DNA of 64,000 nucleotides from Candidatus Bathyarchaeota archaeon (lineage in GTDB: Archaea; Thermoproteota; Bathyarchaeia; TCS64), in NCBI GenBank assembly GCA_002726865.1, contig PBSW01000019.1, positions 79,816 to 143,815 of the forward strand. Reading direction: 5' to 3'. Shown here in pieces: positions 1 through 7,460 of the stretch. The stretch's first letter is position 1. Every line of letters starts with the position of its first letter. Made by a program: the position numbers and the translations under genes. Below the pieces are notes generated by a model. That model was not told the DNA's origin. It was given only the letters and a program-made list of their open reading frames with translations, and searched no databases.

Positions 1-53
1 CCGCCGGTGGCCTCGCCGCCGTTAACGATAAAGTTGAATGTTTTCTCTACCAT
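1..53 (-). CDS. rpl11: Ribosomal protein uL11, 5' end only
   Basis: Only the first 17-18 codons lie inside the window; the gene runs off the left edge. The visible N-terminus reads MVEKTFNFIVNGGEATGG, which matches the start of archaeal L11, whose N-terminus carries the conserved G-G-x-A-T-x-G-P region. L11 binds the GTPase-associated centre of 23S rRNA. The ATG follows the spt5 stop codon after a single base, so the two genes are co-transcribed, which is the usual archaeal spt5-rpl11 order. Identification rests on the short N-terminus plus context. Confidence 0.85.
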   Translation of the reverse strand, partial: MVEKTFNFIVNGGEATG

Positions 54-54
54 T

Positions 55-522
55 TTATATAGCTGCTCCTTTGAGCTCCCGAACATAGTCTGCGTGGACT
101 GTAATAGGTAAGGTGAATGCCGCCTCCAGAATTTCCACGGTGACCTCCTCCTTGGATGCGTCCACCCTCACAATCTTGGCCTCCATCCCCTTAAAGGGGC
201 CTGCGATGACCTCCACCAGAGACCCCATCTCGAGGCCCTCGACTATGGGCTTTGTCTCTAGGTAGTGATCCACCTCTTTTGGGTCCACGAGACCAGGCAC
301 CCTTGATCGGGCGTGGCGCATTCCCCTGATAAGCTCGTCCACCGCGTGTGGGGCTAATGACTCGATAATGATATAGCCCTTCAGCTCAATAGGGGAAAGA
401 ATTGAGGATATGGGGAGACCCTCGACTTTTGACTTATCTGCCAACATTGTGGCTACATTCCTCTCCTGACCCATGGTCACCTTGACCGTGTAAAGCTGTG
501 TTCTAGGCGTGGCTTCGGACAA
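55..522 (-). CDS. spt5: Transcription elongation factor Spt5 (NusG family)
   Basis: A 155-residue protein with an N-terminal NGN domain (about residues 8-85, beginning LYTVKVTMGQERNVA) and a C-terminal KOW domain (about 95-150, containing GSLVEVIAGPFKGMEAKI). Archaeal Spt5 pairs with Spt4, binds the RNA polymerase clamp and promotes processive elongation. The length is typical. The start is a TTG (522-520) followed by SEATPRTQ. It sits one base upstream of rpl11. In many archaea secE lies directly upstream; here secE is about 3 kb away, beyond an MFS gene and two flavoprotein genes. Confidence 0.95.
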   Translation of the reverse strand: MSEATPRTQLYTVKVTMGQERNVATMLADKSKVEGLPISSILSPIELKGYIIIESLAPHAVDELIRGMRHARSRVPGLVDPKEVDHYLETKPIVEGLEMGSLVEVIAGPFKGMEAKIVRVDASKEEVTVEILEAAFTLPITVHADYVRELKGAAI

Positions 523-786
523 ACTATCACGTCTGGTGTAACAACTGATGGAAAAGACTTGGTTATTAATATAACGATTATATTTTCGGGTTACAGAGAT
601 CTTACCCCTTTAAGATCGCCAGATTTTCTGCTTCATTTTCCTAGAGTTTATCGAGAGTAAAAAAAACCCGTTCAGATATCGCATTACGGATCATTCCGCG
701 CGCAATGATTTCAAAAGCTGATCGGTTCGGTTATAGATACGTGAAAACATTTATCAATCTCCTAAGAATCACGAGAAGTTAATTGA
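523..786. promoter_or_regulatory. Divergent intergenic region between spt5 and an MFS gene
   Basis: No gene is seen. AT-rich stretches at about 561-585 could supply the TATA element of spt5 on the minus strand, and catttatc at about 748-755 could supply that of the MFS gene on the plus strand. Between them lies an imperfect 20-bp palindrome, with arms atcatt (690-695) and aatgat (704-709) around the GC core ccgcgcgc. Promoter assignments come from base composition and spacing only. Confidence 0.4.
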
Positions 787-1980
787 GTGAGCAAGTTTTT
801 GGAGAATAACAACAGTCTCCCAGGTAGCTTTTACCTCGTTTCTGCAGCCTCCTTCCTTTTCGAGATCTCAAGACATATCACTCAGCCCATTTTTACCCTC
901 TATATCCTGGAGATGGGGGCTTCCCTGATCCAAGTGGGAGTCATACTATCTGTCCAGTCTATATTGATGATGGTGATGAGAATTCCCCTCGCTATAGTCT
1001 CTAACAGAGTGGGTCACTATAGGATGTTCCTCGTCGCCTTTTTCATTCAGGCCACTGCTCCTATCCTCTACGCGATTTCTCCTAGCCCTTCTTGGCTTTA
1101 TGTCATCCCTTTGTACCAGGTCGTAGCATCGGGATCATTTAACCAGCTCACAATGTCAAGTGTATCCAACATGGCCCCAGCGACGAGGCAAGGAGACGCC
1201 ATCGGCCGCTATATGACGTTCATGTCCATGGGAATGTTCGTGGGGCCCCTAATCGCGGGGGGTCTCGTCAATCAACTCGGCTACCGCCGGCTCTTTATGG
1301 TCGCCTCCATTTTCCCCGTAATCGGGCTCATGGCATTTCTCAAAGCTAAAACCAAGGAAATGAAGTTACCATCCTCTAAGGTGAAAACCGTAAAAGATGA
1401 CGTGGGAACGTTGGTCACGCTCAAGGCGATTCTTAGGAACAGGAACGTTCTGATCCTAACGTTCATCAGGACATCCTACGCGATGTCTAACACGGTGTTC
1501 ATGAGCCTGTACGCTGTCTTCGCCGTTCAGGACCTGGGGTTCACCCCATCACTCGCGGCACTACTATTTTCGGTAGTTGGCTTCTCAAACGCTGTAATCA
1601 GGTTTCCTGCGGGCAGAAGGGCCGACACTTTTGGGCCTAAAAAGGTCCTCCTCATCGCGTTCTCTACTCTGATTATCGTCTATATTTCTATCTCATACGC
1701 AAAGGACATTGCGCCCATCTTCATCCTCCTAGTTCTGTTCGGTGCTTGCTGGGGGACGAGGGCGGTAACCGAGTGGTCCACCCTCACGAATAGTGTCACC
1801 CAAGAAACCAAAACTATCTCGATTTCTTACCTAGGTAGCATCTGGGGAGTGGGGGCAACCCTGGGGAGTTTCATGGTAGGAGGGATGGGAGAGGTTTTCC
1901 CGTTCTCCACCATCTTCTTGATACTGGCTTTGATAAACCTCCCTGCGCTCCCAGCCATCTATTTCATGAATGAAACCTAG
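787..1980 (+). CDS. Major facilitator superfamily transporter
   Basis: A 397-residue protein with about twelve hydrophobic segments and the loop between helices 2 and 3 typical of MFS carriers (SNRVGHYRMF, with an equivalent GRRADTFGPKK in the second half). It is a secondary transporter of the cytoplasmic membrane; the substrate cannot be read from sequence. It starts at GTG (787). It converges with the archaeoflavoprotein gene, and the last four bases of both genes overlap. It belongs to the block inserted between spt5 and secE. Confidence 0.8.
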   Translation: MSKFLENNNSLPGSFYLVSAASFLFEISRHITQPIFTLYILEMGASLIQVGVILSVQSILMMVMRIPLAIVSNRVGHYRMFLVAFFIQATAPILYAISPSPSWLYVIPLYQVVASGSFNQLTMSSVSNMAPATRQGDAIGRYMTFMSMGMFVGPLIAGGLVNQLGYRRLFMVASIFPVIGLMAFLKAKTKEMKLPSSKVKTVKDDVGTLVTLKAILRNRNVLILTFIRTSYAMSNTVFMSLYAVFAVQDLGFTPSLAALLFSVVGFSNAVIRFPAGRRADTFGPKKVLLIAFSTLIIVYISISYAKDIAPIFILLVLFGACWGTRAVTEWSTLTNSVTQETKTISISYLGSIWGVGATLGSFMVGGMGEVFPFSTIFLILALINLPALPAIYFMNET

Positions 1981-2546
1981 GGACCCCCAAACACGGAGTC
2001 AAAGATTTCCTCGATCTCCTCAGGCTTTTTGAGGATAATAATCCCGTCCATCTCTGATACCTTCACCACGTTCTCCGCGTCCTCTTTTCTCACCCTCAGC
2101 TCCAGCTCATTTCCATTGGGCAAGGTGGTGACGATGGCACCTTCCATATAGTCCACGGGCATCAAATACACCGGGACACATGCCTTGAGGGCTTGGATAG
2201 CACCGTTTGTGAGTAGTGTGTCAGAGATGCCATGGGCGATCTTCGCGACTGTGTTGCTTGTCGCGGGGGCGAGGATTAGAAAGTCAAAACGTCCCAAGTG
2301 GAGGCGGCCAGTGATGAAAGGCGTGTTCGCATCCTTCTCCACATGGACCTGACGGAAGTGACTTCTGAGCTTATCACCTAACCTATAAAATTGGAGAACC
2401 TGTTCCCCTGCCTTGGAGAGGTATACCTCGATCTCTACTTTCCCATCATAGGCCTCCTTGAGCCCCTTCATAACTCCCAGAGTCTCATCCAGAAGGTCCC
2501 CCGCCCCAGTGATGCCCCACACTATTTTTCGTTTTCTTATATTCAT
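1977..2546 (-). CDS. Archaeoflavoprotein AfpA-like FMN protein
   Basis: A 189-residue flavoprotein-fold protein. The N-terminus IVWGITGAGDLLDET and the motif FLILAPATSNTVAKIAHGISDTLLTN are characteristic of the HFCD/flavoprotein family, here closest in layout to archaeoflavoprotein AfpA (MJ0208 family), an FMN electron carrier reported to take electrons from ferredoxin. Its ATG follows the stop codon of the upstream iron-sulfur-flavoprotein-like gene after one base, so the two are translationally coupled and probably form a redox pair. Family assignment is firm, the physiological partner is inferred. Confidence 0.8.
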   Translation of the reverse strand: MNIRKRKIVWGITGAGDLLDETLGVMKGLKEAYDGKVEIEVYLSKAGEQVLQFYRLGDKLRSHFRQVHVEKDANTPFITGRLHLGRFDFLILAPATSNTVAKIAHGISDTLLTNGAIQALKACVPVYLMPVDYMEGAIVTTLPNGNELELRVRKEDAENVVKVSEMDGIIILKKPEEIEEIFDSVFGGP

Positions 2547-2547
2547 C

Positions 2548-2670
2548 TCAGATGTCCTCCATCAACTTCCTCCGCTCATATAAGTTATCAGCGAAACGCC
2601 TCACTATCTTCTTGATGAAGCCGATGCCCTTGTCGTCCTCCATGACTCTCTCCAGAGGGTCTTTTGATCA
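2548..2670 (-). other. In-frame continuation of the FMN-reductase-like gene past a TGA
   Basis: After the TGA at 2670-2668 the same reading frame stays open for 39 more codons. It encodes a basic, helical tail (SKDPLERV..., then DKGIGFIKKIVRRFADN, ERRKLMEDI) before a second TGA at 2550-2548. That second stop lies one base before the ATG of the next gene, as expected for the original end of the gene. In this protein family the residue at the TGA position is often an aromatic, so a TGG-to-TGA change is the simplest explanation. Readthrough or a sequencing error are alternatives. Confidence 0.75.
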
Positions 2671-3144
2671 AAAGGGGGCCCGGAGATTGGCTCCAAAGGC
2701 TTCCACACTTAAGGCGTTGGCCCCATTCAAAGTAGAGAATGTAATAATCTGCTGGATCGCGAGCTTCTGACCCCCAGACATGTCGCCCCCAACTGTAAGG
2801 AAAGCCGGTCTTCCCAGGAGAACAGCTGGGTTCTCCTCAAAGATGGCTATGTCCCTGTCCAGTATGGTCTTGAACTTGTGGCTGACGCCACCGTTGTAGA
2901 TGATGACAGCGATCATAACAATCTCCACTAGATCTAGAAGAGGATAGAGTTCCTGTACGTCATCCCATTGAAGGCATCCCTCCCAGTTCTGGCAGCTGTC
3001 GCAGTGAATGCCAAAACGGATCCTGTTTCCCCGGACCCCACAGGGGACCATCTTAGATCCGCTCTCCTCCAGCATCCGGAGGGCCTCCCTGAGAGCGTAT
3101 TCCGTTGACTTTACTCTCGGGATCCCGCACAGCCCCAAGATCAT
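2668..3144 (-). CDS. Iron-sulfur flavoprotein / NADPH-dependent FMN reductase-like protein, stopped by an in-frame TGA
   Basis: The 158 residues up to the first stop form a flavodoxin-like domain: N-terminus MILGLCGIPRVKSTEYAL, a cysteine cluster CDSCQNWEGC around residues 48-57, and the FMN-site loop VIIYNGGVSHKFKTILDR. Isf-type proteins bind FMN and a 4Fe-4S cluster through a compact C-x2-C-x2-C-type motif; here the third cysteine position appears to be tryptophan, so cluster binding is doubtful. The protein ends at GANLRAPF followed by TGA, but the frame continues (see the 2548-2670 entry). It is co-transcribed with the archaeoflavoprotein. Confidence 0.75.
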   Translation of the reverse strand: MILGLCGIPRVKSTEYALREALRMLEESGSKMVPCGVRGNRIRFGIHCDSCQNWEGCLQWDDVQELYPLLDLVEIVMIAVIIYNGGVSHKFKTILDRDIAIFEENPAVLLGRPAFLTVGGDMSGGQKLAIQQIITFSTLNGANALSVEAFGANLRAPF

Positions 3145-3311
3145 TGAGACTTTATCTTTTTGAGTGGTGAAAAACCTTTTTCGTAAATGTTTCAGAGCAC
3201 TAAATTATGATAAAAACAAAGATATGAAGGTTAGTGCGAGCATAAGAGCTCAGAATTTCGCTAACTTTTTTAATCGACACGCCTGAAATAATCTAGTTTG
3301 GAGGTATGAGA

Positions 3312-3446
3312 ATGGAACAATTGACCGCATTTCTAGAGTTTGAGGTGATATTCGGGATTGGTATTGCCGTCTTAATCATACTCATGATCCTATGCTACGT
3401 CATCTATCCTTACGATAAGGATCTGAAAGAAATATCTCTAGATTAA
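3312..3446 (+). CDS. Small single-pass membrane protein
   Basis: A 44-residue reading frame beginning MEQLTAFLEF, followed by one strongly hydrophobic helix (about residues 14-33, VIFGIGIAVLIILMILCYVI) and a charged tail YPYDKDLKEISLD. GGAGGT at 3300-3305 lies six bases before the ATG at 3312; another in-frame ATG at 3306 abuts that site and is less likely. The gene converges on secE. I do not recognise a family. The good ribosome-binding site and clear membrane topology are the support. Confidence 0.5.
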   Translation: MEQLTAFLEFEVIFGIGIAVLIILMILCYVIYPYDKDLKEISLD

Positions 3447-3466
3447 CGCAAAATGTATTCCATCTG

Positions 3467-3640
3467 TTAGATGCCGCCTTGGATTGTGGCGGATATCAGT
3501 CTTATAACAAAACCAATGCCCCCCAAGATCGCGACTCCAACGAAGACGATTTTGATGCTTAAGCTGTAGGTCTTCCAGTCAGGTCTGGATATGGTCCTTA
3601 AAAGGCGCGTCACCGACTGGAAAAAACTGCCTAAACCCAT
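3467..3640 (-). CDS. secE: Preprotein translocase subunit SecE (Sec61 gamma)
   Basis: A 57-residue protein beginning MGLGSFFQSVTRLLRTISRPDW, with an amphipathic N-terminal helix followed by one transmembrane segment (about 29-52, IKIVFVGVAILGGIGFVIRLIS). This is the compact archaeal SecE/Sec61-gamma architecture, the clamp around the SecY channel. It lies downstream of ftsY on the same strand, the usual order, but spt5, which normally follows, has been displaced to 55-522. Length, motif and context agree. Confidence 0.9.
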   Translation of the reverse strand: MGLGSFFQSVTRLLRTISRPDWKTYSLSIKIVFVGVAILGGIGFVIRLISATIQGGI

Positions 3641-3677
3641 CTTCGACTCCTAACGATGGAGGACACACTTAAATCAT

Positions 3678-4589
3678 TTATGAATCCCCGAGAATCCTTT
3701 CAGTGAACCACGACGCCTCGAAGGATTGGAGGTCCCCATAACCCTGGCCGACCCCGACATAGAGGATAGGCTTCCCAGTAAGAAAGGCGGCGCTTAGGCT
3801 ACTTCCCCCCTTAGCATCAGCATCCACCTTAGTGAGTATTGTAGCATCGAAGCCTATATGTTCATTGAATGTCTTAGCCTGATCCACAGCGTCGTTCCCA
3901 ATTAGGCTATCTAGAATCATCACAGTAAAATCGGGCTGGACAACTCTCTTGATCTTCTGGAGTTCGTCCATAAGGTTTCTATTGGTCTGCATCCGACCTG
4001 CAGTATCAATTAGGACCACATCGATCCCTTGAGCCCTAGCATGCTGAACTGCATCGAAACCCACAGCAGCTGCGTCGCTCCCATACTTATGCTTGATTGT
4101 CCTCACCCTGAGGCGCCTTGCGTGCTCCTCAAGTTGCTCAATGGCCCCCGCCCTGTAGGTATCGCCTGAGGCAAGAACAACTGTGAAGCCTTTGTCTAGG
4201 AGTCGACGAGTGACCTTAGCGATGGTGGTGGTCTTCCCAGTCCCGTTTATCCCCACGAACATCATAACAAAAGGCATTCCCAAAGATTTCTTGGCTAAGA
4301 TGAGGTCGATAATGTCTTTATCAGCATCAGCAACCAAGACAGACTTGATGCTCTCTCTAAAAGCTTCCCTGATGGGCTCAGTTTTGCTCCCGAATCGGGG
4401 GAAGGACGAACTGAGCAGACGGCTCTGAAGTTCATTTGAAATTTTTGCTGCAACCTCGACGGCTACGTCGTTGCTTATGAGCTGTAGCTGAAGGTCCCAA
4501 AGAATTGGCTCCAGGTCCTTCTCAGATAAAGCGCTCTGAGAGATCTTGTCGACTACGCCCCTGAGGCCTTGGCGTAGCTTATCAAACAG
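3678..4589 (-). CDS. ftsY: Signal recognition particle receptor FtsY, probable CTG start
   Basis: A 303-residue NG-domain GTPase. The N domain (residues 1 to about 85) begins LFDKLRQGLRGVVDKISQ; the G domain carries the P-loop GINGTGKTT (about 113-121), DTAGRMQTN, and TKVDADAKGG. FtsY docks SRP-bound ribosomes at the membrane. The first ATG, GTG or TTG in frame is a TTG at 4337, which would delete the whole N domain. The frame is closed by a TGA just upstream, leaving CTG at 4589-4587 (with GGGG about nine bases before it) as the only sensible start. It overlaps the pfdA stop. The 7S RNA partner is at 33184-33503. Confidence 0.9.
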   Translation of the reverse strand: MFDKLRQGLRGVVDKISQSALSEKDLEPILWDLQLQLISNDVAVEVAAKISNELQSRLLSSSFPRFGSKTEPIREAFRESIKSVLVADADKDIIDLILAKKSLGMPFVMMFVGINGTGKTTTIAKVTRRLLDKGFTVVLASGDTYRAGAIEQLEEHARRLRVRTIKHKYGSDAAAVGFDAVQHARAQGIDVVLIDTAGRMQTNRNLMDELQKIKRVVQPDFTVMILDSLIGNDAVDQAKTFNEHIGFDATILTKVDADAKGGSSLSAAFLTGKPILYVGVGQGYGDLQSFEASWFTERILGDS

Positions 4590-5025
4590 CGGGCTCGACC
4601 CCTTGGAGGCTGGCGCTCAGCCTGTTAAGGACGTCCCTGTGAACCTCCATCTGGCCAAGGATCTGCTGGAGCTGATCCTGTACGGACTGCCTCGCCTTCT
4701 CCACCTCCTTGAACCTTTCAGAAAGGTCTTGCTCTGCGTCGTCCAGCCCCATCTCTATGGAGACGTCAGCTCCGATTGTGATTAGAATGGTGCTGAGATC
4801 ACCCAATTTGGCTTTTACAAAGGTACCACCGCCGGTGGGGACCAGTATTGGGTCTCCCTTCTCACCACTCTTGAGGCTATCGATTGATGTTTTAGCGACT
4901 CCCAGGTCCGTGGCAGCGTTCTGGAGAACTCCAAGCCTCTGCTGAAGAGTCTCGGCGCTGCCTTGCATCATTTGGAGCTCGGAGGCAAGCTTGCGGAACT
5001 GCTCCTGTTGACTCACCGCAGCCAA
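4582..5025 (-). CDS. pfdA: Prefoldin subunit alpha
   Basis: A 147-residue coiled-coil protein: N-terminal helix about 5-55 (QFRKLASELQMMQGSAETLQ), a central beta-hairpin region with DPILVPTGGGTFVKAKLGD (about 73-92), and a C-terminal helix about 110-140 (DLSERFKEVEKARQSVQDQL). Prefoldin alpha forms the core of the jellyfish-shaped hexamer that delivers unfolded proteins to the thermosome. It sits in the conserved archaeal order L39e-L31e-LX-pfdA-ftsY and overlaps ftsY by eight bases. Confidence 0.92.
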   Translation of the reverse strand: MAAVSQQEQFRKLASELQMMQGSAETLQQRLGVLQNAATDLGVAKTSIDSLKSGEKGDPILVPTGGGTFVKAKLGDLSTILITIGADVSIEMGLDDAEQDLSERFKEVEKARQSVQDQLQQILGQMEVHRDVLNRLSASLQGVEPAV

Positions 5026-5027
5026 GG

Positions 5028-5237
5028 CTAAGCCTCCTCGTCAGGTAAAACTTCCTTGATAGAGTTGATCTTAATCTGGAAACGCTTTGCCCTATGGCGA
5101 CTCCCCATCTCTGCATATATCTTCTCAAGAGCGTGGGCAGCCTTCGCGGCAGACACCTTTGTGTTGAATGTGAATGGCTCATAAACTCCGGGTTTATCAA
5201 TTCGCCCAGAAACCCAGAAAAACTTGGGCTCACTCAT
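5028..5237 (-). CDS. rplX: Ribosomal protein eL20/L18a (LX)
   Basis: A 69-residue protein beginning MSEPKFFWVSGRIDKPG, matching the short archaeal LX (L18ae) protein of the large subunit. It overlaps the end of L31e by four bases and is followed at two bases by pfdA. In many archaea the gene for eIF6 lies between L31e and LX; here the two ribosomal genes overlap directly, so eIF6 has moved elsewhere. Confidence 0.9.
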   Translation of the reverse strand: MSEPKFFWVSGRIDKPGVYEPFTFNTKVSAAKAAHALEKIYAEMGSRHRAKRFQIKINSIKEVLPDEEA

Positions 5238-5521
5238 TCTTCTTTCTCCTCCGCATCTATCTCCGCCTCTGCTAAGGTAACCATGACGGTGCCATCTGGA
5301 TCCTTTGACAGTCTCACCCGGATCTTACGAGGGGGATTTTTTATGCCCCTAGCCCAGATGACCTCGTTGACAGCGGTATCAATGATGATCTCCTCAGGCT
5401 TCATATGACGTTGGACGAACTCCCTCAAGACAGTTATTGCCTTCTCCGCCCTACGGTATTTTGGGACGGCCCAAGCCTTCGCGAGGGGGATAGTGTAGAT
5501 TCGCTCAATAGATGACATCAA
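5234..5521 (-). CDS. rpl31e: Ribosomal protein eL31
   Basis: A 95-residue protein with the L31e signature YTIPLAKAWAVPKYRRAEKA and VNEVIWARGIKNPPRKIRVR. It binds 23S rRNA near the exit tunnel. Start at or next to 5521; a second ATG one codon in is equally possible. It is followed by LX with a four-base overlap and preceded by L39e, in the standard archaeal cluster. Confidence 0.93.
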   Translation of the reverse strand: MMSSIERIYTIPLAKAWAVPKYRRAEKAITVLREFVQRHMKPEEIIIDTAVNEVIWARGIKNPPRKIRVRLSKDPDGTVMVTLAEAEIDAEEKEE

Positions 5522-5530
5522 AGTATCCTC

Positions 5531-5689
5531 CTAAGCCTTGATCTTTGAACGTCGCCAGTTCCGCCTGCTCTTGGGGCTAAATCGTACGCCACCCTGAGTC
5601 TTAGCTATAATCCATGCTGGCACCGATCTGTTCTGCCTTCCCGCCTTGTTGAGGCGGAGCTTGTATGCCAAAGGCTTGTTCCTCGCCAT
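5531..5689 (-). CDS. rpl39e: Ribosomal protein eL39
   Basis: A 52-residue, very basic protein beginning [20 protein letters not shown] and ending [11 protein letters not shown], with the diagnostic motif [12 protein letters not shown]39e lines the peptide exit tunnel in archaea and eukaryotes. It lies nine bases upstream of L31e and five bases downstream of the PDCD5 gene, all in one operon. Confidence 0.93.
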   Translation of the reverse strand: MARNKPLAYKLRLNKAGRQNRSVPAWIIAKTQGGVRFSPKSRRNWRRSKIKA

Positions 5690-5693
5690 TCAT

Positions 5694-6032
5694 TTATCTC
5701 CTCGTAATCGTGATATCTCTCTTACTCTGTTGGGCCTGAAGCTGAGTTAGTAGACGCTTTAGCGTCTCGTCATCAATGGGAACCTTAACCCTCCCACTCT
5801 GGGCAACCTGAATCAGTTGGAGCTCGAGCTGAGCCCCAAAGTCCGGCCGGACCATACGGACCCTAGCGAGCCTCTGCCGAGCCTCTGGAACAAGGATCTG
5901 GCGGAGCAGGGCATCCTTCTTAGTCTCTGCATCCTGCTGGGCCCGTTGGACATGATCCTGTTGCCTCTGTTGAGCCTGGATCTCCAGCATCCTCTGCTGC
6001 CTTATCTTCTCAAGTTCCTCGTTTGAAGACAC
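5694..6032 (-). CDS. DNA-binding protein of the PDCD5/TFAR19 family
   Basis: A 112-residue protein starting from GTG at 6032: VSSNEELEKIRQQRMLEIQ, then a glutamine-rich helix and the core LRQILVPEARQRLARVRMVRP, with a basic tail ending QQSKRDITITRR. This is the archaeal PDCD5 homologue, a small three-helix DNA-binding protein. GAGGAG about seven bases before the GTG supports this start; the longer frame back to 6077 would overlap S19e by 34 bases. It is in the ribosomal operon. Confidence 0.9.
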   Translation of the reverse strand: MSSNEELEKIRQQRMLEIQAQQRQQDHVQRAQQDAETKKDALLRQILVPEARQRLARVRMVRPDFGAQLELQLIQVAQSGRVKVPIDDETLKRLLTQLQAQQSKRDITITRR

Positions 6033-6042
6033 CGGTCTCTCC

Positions 6043-6498
6043 TCAATATTTCTTGAGATCGGGATGATCCCTGTCAATCTCCCGCTTTATCTGGCCGGAC
6101 ATTGCATCGAGGAGACTCCGACCTTTAGCGCTCACGACCCTGCCCTTAGCGCCCTCCTTCTGGACGAGCCCTGCAGTCTCCATCTGTTGGAGAAGGGTCC
6201 TGATTATGTTACCCCCCGCCTTCTTAAAGTGAGCGGGCTTCGCGCCGTTACGTTTCCTGCCGCCATATACCTTCCTGAAATGGGAGACGCCTATAGGGCC
6301 CTTGGTGTAAAGCTTTCTCATCATGGAAGCGGCCCTGACGTACCACCAGTCCGGGTTCAATGGGGCCCTTTCTACATGGGACCCGGTCTTAACATAGGAG
6401 GCCCACTCCGGGGGGGCAACCTCCTTAATATTGCCCTTCATATAATCGGAGAGCCTCGAGATGAGGGCGTCCACTGGCACGTCATAGGCGGTGGTCAT
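6043..6498 (-). CDS. rps19e: Ribosomal protein eS19
   Basis: A 151-residue protein with the S19e signature PDWWYVRAASMMRKLYTKGPIGV and YGGRKRNGAKPAHFKKAGG. It is a small-subunit protein found only in archaea and eukaryotes. It is the first gene of the minus-strand operon S19e-PDCD5-L39e-L31e-LX-pfdA-ftsY-secE. A TATA-like atatatat lies about 45 bases upstream (6541-6552). Confidence 0.95.
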   Translation of the reverse strand: MTTAYDVPVDALISRLSDYMKGNIKEVAPPEWASYVKTGSHVERAPLNPDWWYVRAASMMRKLYTKGPIGVSHFRKVYGGRKRNGAKPAHFKKAGGNIIRTLLQQMETAGLVQKEGAKGRVVSAKGRSLLDAMSGQIKREIDRDHPDLKKY

Positions 6499-6663
6499 AT
6501 TAACATCACTTTTCTAATGCACTCAATTGGGTGGGGGACCGACATATATATCTAATTGTTTCCACCGGCGCGATGCTGCTGTCCAAGAAGAGAAGAATAA
6601 AAAGAGTACTCGATTACCAAGGGCTTCCCGAATAGAGGAGCTCCGTGATCAAAGACCCGTATA

Positions 6664-6822
6664 TTATATCTGTATAAAGACCTCTTTCTCCGCACCACAC
6701 ACTGGACATATCCAGCCTTCCGGGAGCTCCTCGAAAGGCGTCATAACCGCGAGGCTAACCTCAGAATCTCCCTCATTAGGGTCGTAAACGTAATTGCAAA
6801 TACTACACGTCCATTTAGTCAT
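6664..6822 (-). CDS. Rubredoxin
   Basis: A 52-residue protein beginning MTKWTCSICNYVYDPNEG and ending with PEGWICPVCGAEKEVF. The two C-x2-C pairs (C6/C9 and C39/C42) bind a single iron, as in all rubredoxins. It is a small electron carrier. It lies about 55 bases downstream of a ferritin-like diiron gene on the same strand, so it may reduce that protein, as in rubrerythrin systems. Confidence 0.92.
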   Translation of the reverse strand: MTKWTCSICNYVYDPNEGDSEVSLAVMTPFEELPEGWICPVCGAEKEVFIQI

Positions 6823-6877
6823 GTATGATTTGTCCTCCGGGCTGGTATATATTGTTGGTCACTCTGAATGATTCGAG

Positions 6878-7369
6878 TCATCCCCAAAGACCGGGAACAT
6901 CTCCAAAAGCCGTATCCCACCAATCCTCTTCAGTCACAGTCTCATCCTTGATCAAGAGCTCCTCAACCCGCTTCAGAACCCCGTGGTGACACCTCTCATC
7001 CTTGATGATTGAGCTGAGAATGAACTTTATCTTCTTGTTCTCGACATCGGGGATAATCTTCTCCAGCCTCGAGATAAGCCGCTCCTCCATCGCGATATGC
7101 CTCGCCACGATAACCCTCTGCACGTCAAGCTGTCCCTCGTCCAGGGAAGGGCGGGGCTCAAAGAGGAGTTCTTTGGCGGACCTGTACATCTCAGCGTGCT
7201 TTAGGGAGTCGTAACTAATCCCCTTAAGAACACTCCTCACCGCGAGATTCTCCAGACCCTCCAAAGAGGACTCAGCAGACCTGACAATCCTTTCCTCCGC
7301 TTTCACCATGCTCTCAAGAAATCTCTCTAGCTTTTTAGGCATCTGAAACCAATAAAAAGAAGTTGTCAT
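6878..7369 (-). CDS. Ferritin-like diiron-domain protein
   Basis: A 163-residue all-helical protein with the repeated E-x-x-H/E-E-R pattern of ferritin-like four-helix bundles: AEERIVRS, YDSLKHAEMYRSA, HIAMEERLISRL and IIKDERCHHGVL. These would bind two metal ions. Related proteins act in peroxide or iron handling (rubrerythrin, DUF2202 or ferritin-like groups). A rubredoxin gene follows, supporting a rubrerythrin-like two-component oxidative-stress role. The exact subfamily is not certain. Confidence 0.65.
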   Translation of the reverse strand: MTTSFYWFQMPKKLERFLESMVKAEERIVRSAESSLEGLENLAVRSVLKGISYDSLKHAEMYRSAKELLFEPRPSLDEGQLDVQRVIVARHIAMEERLISRLEKIIPDVENKKIKFILSSIIKDERCHHGVLKRVEELLIKDETVTEEDWWDTAFGDVPGLWG

Positions 7370-7460
7370 GTAGCGTCTTAAACGTTAGTAAAAAAGAGCT
7401 AAGAGCCTCGCGCGCCTACTTCAGTAATGGCGTCTATTGCAACGCGTAGTGACTATGAAG

